A DNA stretch of 64,000 nucleotides from Zoogloea sp041914405 (GTDB lineage: Bacteria > Pseudomonadota > Gammaproteobacteria > Burkholderiales > Rhodocyclaceae): positions 99,905-163,904 of the forward strand of contig NZ_JAYSDK010000007.1 in assembly GCF_041914405.1 (NCBI RefSeq). The letters are read 5' to 3'. Both the position numbers and the translations under genes were made by a program. Every line of letters starts with the position of its first letter. Positions within the stretch are counted from its first letter, which is position 1. A model generated the notes under the pieces. The model was given only the letters and a program-made list of their open reading frames with translations. It ran no database searches and was not told the DNA's origin. Below are positions 59,124 to 64,000 of the stretch, one piece after another.

Positions 59124-60410
59124 ATGTCGTCTATCGGCGAAAAATCCCGGCGACGGCGCCTGCTGCTGTCCATGCTGACAGCGGTGGGGGTGTTCTTCGT
59201 CGTGTATTTCGGCAACGACGCCTATCACCGGCTGCTGCTTGACGAGCTGGGGCTCAGCCAGTCCCTGGTGGATGCGATTGGTGCGCTTGCCGCCGTGCTG
59301 CTCAGCTTCGAGGCGCTCAGCATGCTGTCGATCATGCGCTACCGGGACGCGCTTTACGGCGCGGAGCACGCGCTCGGCAAGACCAAGGATGAGCTGGAGC
59401 ACAAGACCGAGGTGGCGGTCGAGGTGAGCCGCTCGCTGGATCAGGTGCCCCATCTCAACGGGATCCTCGTCGGGCAGCTCAATGCCGTTACCGATCAGAC
59501 CGAGGCCGCAGCGCTCAGCATGGTCGAACGCCTGCAGGCGGTGGACGCCGTGGTGCAGGATCTCGACCAGGTCGTGCAGGCCTTCTCCCAGGAGTCCAGC
59601 CAGATCGTCGAAGAGGCCAACACCCGGGCGGCGGGCAATCAGAAGACCCTGGCCTCACTGCAGGATTACATCCACCGTCGCCTCGAGAACGTCGGTGAAG
59701 AGCAGGCGCATGTGATGGCGGCCCTCGAAGAGGCGCGATCGCTAGCCCAGTTCGTCAATCTGGTGCGGGACATTTCCGGCCAGACCAACCTGCTGGCCCT
59801 CAATGCCGCCATCGAGGCTGCTCGGGCCGGCGAGGCCGGGCGTGGTTTCGCGGTGGTGGCGGACGAGGTGCGCAAGCTGGCCGGGCAGACCGACCAGGCG
59901 GTGCTGAAGATCAGCGAAGGCATCGATCGGGTTGTGCACACTATCGAATCCAAGTTCAGTGCACAGCTGGACCAGACCATCTCGAACGCCGAGGAGGAGG
60001 CGCTGCGCACGGTGGCCGATCAGTTTCATGAGGTCAGTGACAGCTACTCCAACCTGCTCGACCACGAGAACCGGATCCTCAGCGTGTTCCGGGAGTCGAG
60101 CCACCGACTGGCCGAGATGTTCATGGAAACCATGGCCAGCGTGCAGTTTCAGGATGTCACCCGCCAGCAGGTAGGCCATGTGATTGAGGCGCTGGAGCGT
60201 CTCGACGAACACGTACTGAAGCTGTCTGCCTGCCTGAACGGCACTGCCGCCATCAGCGATATTCCGGCGATGACCGAGCAGATCGATCGCCTCTTCGAAA
60301 GCTATGTGATGGAGCGGGAGCGTGAAGAGCATGCGCGGCGTAGTGGTGTCGCCATCTCCAGCCAGCCCTCTACGTCCTCGGGCGATGGCCCGGCCGTCGA
60401 ACTGTTTTAA
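59124..60410 (+). CDS. Chemoreceptor-like protein with minimal sensor and CheZ-like motif
   Basis: 428 residues. Two membrane helices (about 14-32 and 47-70) are joined by only about 15 residues, so there is no periplasmic sensor domain and no HAMP. The signalling tip is intact (ISGQTNLLALNAAIEAARAGE, GFAVVADEVRKLAGQT). Near the C-terminus QFQDVTRQQ (Asp344, Gln348) repeats the D-x3-Q arrangement of the CheZ phosphatase active site (FQDLTGQ). It may sense membrane or cytoplasmic state and might also dephosphorylate a CheY. It begins 5 bp after the cheY gene. Confidence 0.87.
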   Translation: MSSIGEKSRRRRLLLSMLTAVGVFFVVYFGNDAYHRLLLDELGLSQSLVDAIGALAAVLLSFEALSMLSIMRYRDALYGAEHALGKTKDELEHKTEVAVEVSRSLDQVPHLNGILVGQLNAVTDQTEAAALSMVERLQAVDAVVQDLDQVVQAFSQESSQIVEEANTRAAGNQKTLASLQDYIHRRLENVGEEQAHVMAALEEARSLAQFVNLVRDISGQTNLLALNAAIEAARAGEAGRGFAVVADEVRKLAGQTDQAVLKISEGIDRVVHTIESKFSAQLDQTISNAEEEALRTVADQFHEVSDSYSNLLDHENRILSVFRESSHRLAEMFMETMASVQFQDVTRQQVGHVIEALERLDEHVLKLSACLNGTAAISDIPAMTEQIDRLFESYVMEREREEHARRSGVAISSQPSTSSGDGPAVELF

Positions 60411-60425
60411 GTATCGGGGAACAGC

Positions 60426-60719
60426 ATGAGTGTCATTCGTCGGGCTTTTACCGAGGATTTCACGATCTACCGGGTCGCTGAGCTGAAACCGGGTCTGCTC
60501 GATCTGCTTGGCGAGGCGGAGCGCATCGAGTTGGACCTGTCCGGCGTCGAACGCATGGATTCGGCTGGCTGCCAGTTGCTGATGCTGGTCAAGCGGGAGG
60601 CCAGCGCTGCCGGCAAGACGCTGGCGATCGTCGCCCACAGCCCGGCGGTACAGTCTCTCATCGAGTTCTACAACCTCGCGGCCTGGTTCGGCGACCCGCT
60701 GGTCGTCCCCGCAGAATAA
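60426..60719 (+). CDS. STAS-domain protein
   Basis: 97 residues, single STAS (anti-sigma-factor-antagonist-like) domain. The typical phosphorylatable Ser is Ser46 in RMDSAGCQLL. Such proteins switch partners according to Ser phosphorylation. It lies 15 bp after the chemoreceptor and 14 bp before cheA, a position known in alternative chemosensory clusters, where it may link the array to a Ser kinase or phosphatase not in this window. Confidence 0.9.
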   Translation: MSVIRRAFTEDFTIYRVAELKPGLLDLLGEAERIELDLSGVERMDSAGCQLLMLVKREASAAGKTLAIVAHSPAVQSLIEFYNLAAWFGDPLVVPAE

Positions 60720-60733
60720 CTTCGGCGCTCACC

Positions 60734-62917
60734 ATGGACGAACTCAAGCAAGTCTTTCTGCAGGAAAGCGGGGAGCAACTCGACGCGCTCGAGTCGCTGC
60801 TGCTCGAGCTGGAAGCGCATCCGGACGACGAGACCACTCTCAACGGCATCTTCCGGGCGGCCCATACCATCAAGGGGGCTGCCGGGATGGTCGAGGCCGT
60901 TGCGGTGGAGTCCTTTGCCCACGTGGTCGAGAATGTCCTTGATCGCCTGCGCAACCACGAGATCGCCGTCACCACCGAACTGGCCGCCTTGATGCTGGCC
61001 TGCACCGACCATCTCCGCGTGCTGGTTGCCAACGAGGCCGGCACGGCGCAGATGGGGGGGGCCGAGATCGAGGCCCAGACGGCCAGCCTGCTGGCCCGCT
61101 TGCGGGCCTTCGGGCCGGGCGGGCAGGTGCAGGCCCAGGCCGCCAAGACCGAGGAGCCCGGCGTGCAACGCATTCCCTCCCCGCAGACAGGTCATAACTG
61201 TTGGCACATCTCGGTGCGCTTCGGCCCCGAGGTCCTGCGCCAGGGCATGGACCCGGAGAACTTCCTGCGCTTCCTCGAGACGGTTGGCAACATCCGTCAC
61301 GTGGAAACCCTCGCCGACCGGATGCCGGCTGCCGCCGAGATGGATCCCGAGTTGTGCTACCTGGGCTTCGAGATCGCACTGGAGTCCGCTGCCGACAAGC
61401 AGACCATCGAGGACGTCTTCGCCTTCGTGCGCGATGAGTGCCAGCTGTCCATCCTGCCGCCCCATGCCAAGGTCAATGACTACGTTGAACTGATCGAGAG
61501 CCTGCCGGAAGACACCCTGCGCCTCGGCGAGATCCTGGTACGCATCGGGGCGCTCACCGCCGACGAACTGAGCGAGGGCCTGCGGGAGCAGGCCAAGCCG
61601 GTCGAGGGGGAAGAGCCGGCCGCCGAGCATCACGACAAGCCGATTGGCGAGATCCTGGTAGCCCAGCAGGTGGTGCAGCCCGAGGTGGTGGCCGCAGCGG
61701 TGGCCAAGCAGACCCAGGTCAGCGAGAAGAAGGCCCAGGACGCCAAGCTGATCCGCGTGCCGGCCGACAAGCTCGACCACCTGATCAACCTGGTCGGCGA
61801 ACTCGTGATTGCCGGCGCGGCGACCAGCCTGCTGGCCCATAAGCGCAGCGACGGCGAACTGATCGAATCCTCGTCCCTGCTGACCCGGCTCGTGGAGGAA
61901 ATCCGTGATGCGTCGCTACAGTTGCGTACCGTGCAGATCGGCGAAACCTTCAACCGTTTCCACCGCCTGGTCCGCGATGCCTGCAAGGATCTGGGCAAGG
62001 ACGTGGAGCTGGTGATTTCCGGCGGCGAGACCGAGCTCGACAAGTCCATCGTCGAGAAGATCGGCGATCCGCTGATGCATCTGGTGCGCAACTCCCTCGA
62101 CCACGGCATCGAGGCGCCGGCGGTGCGTGAGGCGGCCGGCAAGAATCCGCGCGGTACGCTGCTGCTCAATGCCTATCACGATGCCGGCAACATCGTCATC
62201 GAAGTGGCCGACGATGGCGCGGGCCTCAATCGCGACAAGATCCTTGCCAAGGCCATCGACCGCGGTCTGGTAGAGCCGGATGCTCACCTGTCCGACCGGG
62301 AGATCTACGATCTGATCTTCGCTCCCGGCCTGTCCACCGCGGATCAAGTCACCAACCTGTCTGGCCGGGGCGTCGGCATGGATGTGGTGCGCCGCAACCT
62401 GCAGGCCCTGCGTGGCACCATCAATGTCAGCAGCCAGCCGGGCCAGGGTACGCGCCTGACCTTGCGCTTGCCGCTGACGCTGGCGATCATCGACGGCTTC
62501 CTGGTGGTGTCGGCCAATCGCTCCTACGTGATTCCCCTCGACGCGGTGGTCGAATGCGTCGAGCGCCCGGAGGCTGAGCACGATCGCAACTATTTCAACC
62601 TGCGCGGCCAGGTTCTGCCGTCGGTGTGCCTGCGGGAGAGCTTCGGCCTGCCTGGCGAACGGCCGGCGAGGGAGAGCGTGGTGGTCGTGCAGTACGCCGG
62701 GCAGCGCGCCGGCATCGTCGTCGATCGCCTGGCTGGCGAACTGCAGGCCGTCATCAAGCCCCTCGGGGCGATCTTCCGCCACCTGCAGGGGATCGGCGGC
62801 TCGACCATCCTCGGCAGCGGCGAGGTGGCCCTGATCCTCGACATATCCGCCCTCATCAAGATTTCGGGGCAGGCCGAGCAGCGCCTGCTGGCCCGCCCCG
62901 AGCAACGTAGCGCCTGA
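60734..62917 (+). CDS. cheA: Chemotaxis histidine kinase CheA
   Basis: 727 residues. The Hpt domain has the phospho-acceptor His44 (AAHTIKGAAGM). A middle domain (about 155-250) follows. Next come two MshEN-like repeats (RLGEILVRIGALTADEL at 263 onward and PIGEILVAQQVV at 303 onward), unusual in CheA. Then the dimerisation helices, the HATPase domain (VRNSLDHGIE, DDGAGLNRDKI, GRGVGMDVV) and a C-terminal CheW-like domain. It would phosphorylate the CheY-like protein upstream. A CheW gene is not in the window; it may follow beyond the edge. Confidence 0.95.
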   Translation: MDELKQVFLQESGEQLDALESLLLELEAHPDDETTLNGIFRAAHTIKGAAGMVEAVAVESFAHVVENVLDRLRNHEIAVTTELAALMLACTDHLRVLVANEAGTAQMGGAEIEAQTASLLARLRAFGPGGQVQAQAAKTEEPGVQRIPSPQTGHNCWHISVRFGPEVLRQGMDPENFLRFLETVGNIRHVETLADRMPAAAEMDPELCYLGFEIALESAADKQTIEDVFAFVRDECQLSILPPHAKVNDYVELIESLPEDTLRLGEILVRIGALTADELSEGLREQAKPVEGEEPAAEHHDKPIGEILVAQQVVQPEVVAAAVAKQTQVSEKKAQDAKLIRVPADKLDHLINLVGELVIAGAATSLLAHKRSDGELIESSSLLTRLVEEIRDASLQLRTVQIGETFNRFHRLVRDACKDLGKDVELVISGGETELDKSIVEKIGDPLMHLVRNSLDHGIEAPAVREAAGKNPRGTLLLNAYHDAGNIVIEVADDGAGLNRDKILAKAIDRGLVEPDAHLSDREIYDLIFAPGLSTADQVTNLSGRGVGMDVVRRNLQALRGTINVSSQPGQGTRLTLRLPLTLAIIDGFLVVSANRSYVIPLDAVVECVERPEAEHDRNYFNLRGQVLPSVCLRESFGLPGERPARESVVVVQYAGQRAGIVVDRLAGELQAVIKPLGAIFRHLQGIGGSTILGSGEVALILDISALIKISGQAEQRLLARPEQRSA

Positions 62918-62944
62918 CCTTGCTGTCTTACCCGGAGATTCATC

Positions 62945-64000
62945 ATGTTCAATAACCTAAAAATAGGTGTTCGTCTGGGGATCGGCTTCGCCGTCGTCCT
63001 GCTTATGCTGGTGGCGATTTCGATCGTGTCGATCACGCGTATCAACGAACTCAATGACGGGATCGACGATTTGGCGGAAGGTCGTTTGCCCAAGATCCTG
63101 CTGGCCGACGAATTGAAGTACAACCTGCAACTCATTGGTCGTTCCGTTCGGAACATGATCCTCACGACGGACAAGAGTATTGAAAAGCAGAACCTCGAGG
63201 CCATCGCCAAACTGCGCCAACGCAACGGCGAGATCCTCGAGCAGATCACGCCCTTGGTTCAAAGCGAAAAGGGCAAGGGATTGTTGGCCAAGGCGGTGGA
63301 CATGCGTGCCCGCTACAACCCGATAACGGATCGAATACTGCAGTTTGCGGACACTTCGTCGCCCCAGTACAACCAGGAAAAGGCTGTTCAGATGTTGTTC
63401 GGCGAGTACAAGGATGCCGCTGAAGCCTACATCAGTGCCTTGTCCGATTTCGGTGGCTTCCAGATCGAGGCCGCCAAGAAGTCTGGCCAGCACGCAGTGG
63501 ATCTGGCCCAGTCGTCACGGACACTGGTGATCACGCTTGCGCTGATTGCGGTCCTGCTGGCGGCAGGTATTGCGCTGTGGCTGACCCGAAGCATTACCCG
63601 CCCGGTTGGCCAAGTGGTGGATGCGGCCCAGAAGATGGCGGTCGGCGATTTCAACTTCACGCTGAAGAGCGATGCGAAGGATGAGGTCGGGCAGGTTGTT
63701 CAGGCGGTCGGGGCCATTCAGCAATCCGTCCAGGCCATGGCTTCCGACGCTTCGATGCTGTCCAAGGCCGCCGTGGAAGGCCGCCTTGCCACCCGTGCCG
63801 ATGCCGAGAAGCACCAGGGTGACTTCCGCAAGATCGTGGAAGGGGTGAATGACACGCTGGACGCGGTGATCGGCCCCCTGAACGTGGCCGCCAACTACGT
63901 GGACCGCATTTCCCATGGCGATATCCCGCCGAAGATCAGCGACAGCTACAACGGCGACTTCAACACCATCAAGAACAACCTCAACACCTGCGTGGATGCG
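62945..64000 (+). CDS. Methyl-accepting chemotaxis protein, 3' end outside the window
   Basis: The first 352 codons are present, with the frame still open at the edge. TM1 at about 10-32, a four-helix-bundle-type periplasmic sensor (about 33-190), TM2 at about 195-218, HAMP (about 218-270; SITRPVGQVVDAAQKMAVGDFNF). A second HAMP-like stretch (SHGDIPPKISDSYNGDFNTIKNNLN) follows, so it probably has tandem HAMPs. The signalling domain is cut off. CGGAG precedes the ATG by about 8 bases, and the gene starts 28 bp after cheA. Confidence 0.9.
   Translation, partial: MFNNLKIGVRLGIGFAVVLLMLVAISIVSITRINELNDGIDDLAEGRLPKILLADELKYNLQLIGRSVRNMILTTDKSIEKQNLEAIAKLRQRNGEILEQITPLVQSEKGKGLLAKAVDMRARYNPITDRILQFADTSSPQYNQEKAVQMLFGEYKDAAEAYISALSDFGGFQIEAAKKSGQHAVDLAQSSRTLVITLALIAVLLAAGIALWLTRSITRPVGQVVDAAQKMAVGDFNFTLKSDAKDEVGQVVQAVGAIQQSVQAMASDASMLSKAAVEGRLATRADAEKHQGDFRKIVEGVNDTLDAVIGPLNVAANYVDRISHGDIPPKISDSYNGDFNTIKNNLNTCVDA

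Overview
The window is about 64 kb of GC-rich chromosomal DNA, most likely from a betaproteobacterium, probably of the Rhodocyclales type (Azospira/Dechloromonas-like). The clues are the HprK + PtsN pair next to rpoN, the ribE-ribBX-ribH-nusB-thiL-pgpA array, gatCAB divergent from mreBCD-mrdA-rodA-rlpA, mnmG-rsmG-parA-parB, and many chemoreceptors, PAS kinases and c-di-GMP proteins. The placement is inferred from gene order and protein motifs; no database search was run. I saw no rRNA, tRNA, CRISPR array, intact IS or prophage.

Layout. 1-2.5 kb: end of a pteridine reductase gene, ttcA, and an FHA protein (+ strand), closed by a bidirectional terminator. 2.6-13.5 kb: a nearly unbroken minus-strand housekeeping array, read right to left: riboflavin synthesis (ribE, ribBX, ribH), nusB, thiL, pgpA, pncC/cinA-C, an SOS box, recA, recX, lptB, rpoN, hpf, ptsN, hprK, then a small PsiF protein. 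13.7-24.2 kb: mixed signalling and hypothetical genes (CBS protein, CheR-PAS hybrid kinase, Nudix, chemoreceptor, outer-membrane protein, histidine phosphatase, DUF4337, HAD phosphatase). 24.4-34.7 kb: the most unusual block. It is a minus-strand set of six closely packed genes: an ethylene-receptor-like PAS-GGDEF-EAL protein, a RACo-like corrinoid activator with a [2Fe-2S] domain, a corrinoid protein, a URO-D-fold methyltransferase relative, a DUF1638 protein and a hemerythrin-PAS-GAF hybrid kinase. 34.8-46.4 kb: a hypothetical gene, gatB, a lipoprotein, gatA and gatC, then divergent mreB, mreC, mreD, mrdA, rodA and rlpA for rod shape and wall growth. 46.4-54.1 kb: a low-information patch, a secreted Cys protein, a FecR-TPR-beta-barrel fusion, a CHASE2 cyclase, a divergent Crp-type regulator and two small proteins. 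54.2-58.4 kb: parB, parA, rsmG, mnmG. 58.7-64 kb: a chemotaxis cluster (CheY-like, chemoreceptor, STAS, CheA, chemoreceptor cut by the window end).

Themes. One is translational coupling: ATGA/TGATG/GTGA start-stop overlaps tie the rib-nusB, thiL-pgpA-pncC, rsmG-mnmG and corrinoid genes together. Another is a dispersed palindromic repeat (core GGGCGAATGAATTCGCCC) at five intergenic sites, usually as two inverted copies; in two places it supplies the stop codon of the gene beside it. The best candidate for an undescribed system is the corrinoid block: it has a redox activator, a B12 protein and a methyltransferase-fold partner but no recognised substrate-specific methyltransferase, and it is physically linked to an ethylene-receptor-like c-di-GMP sensor.
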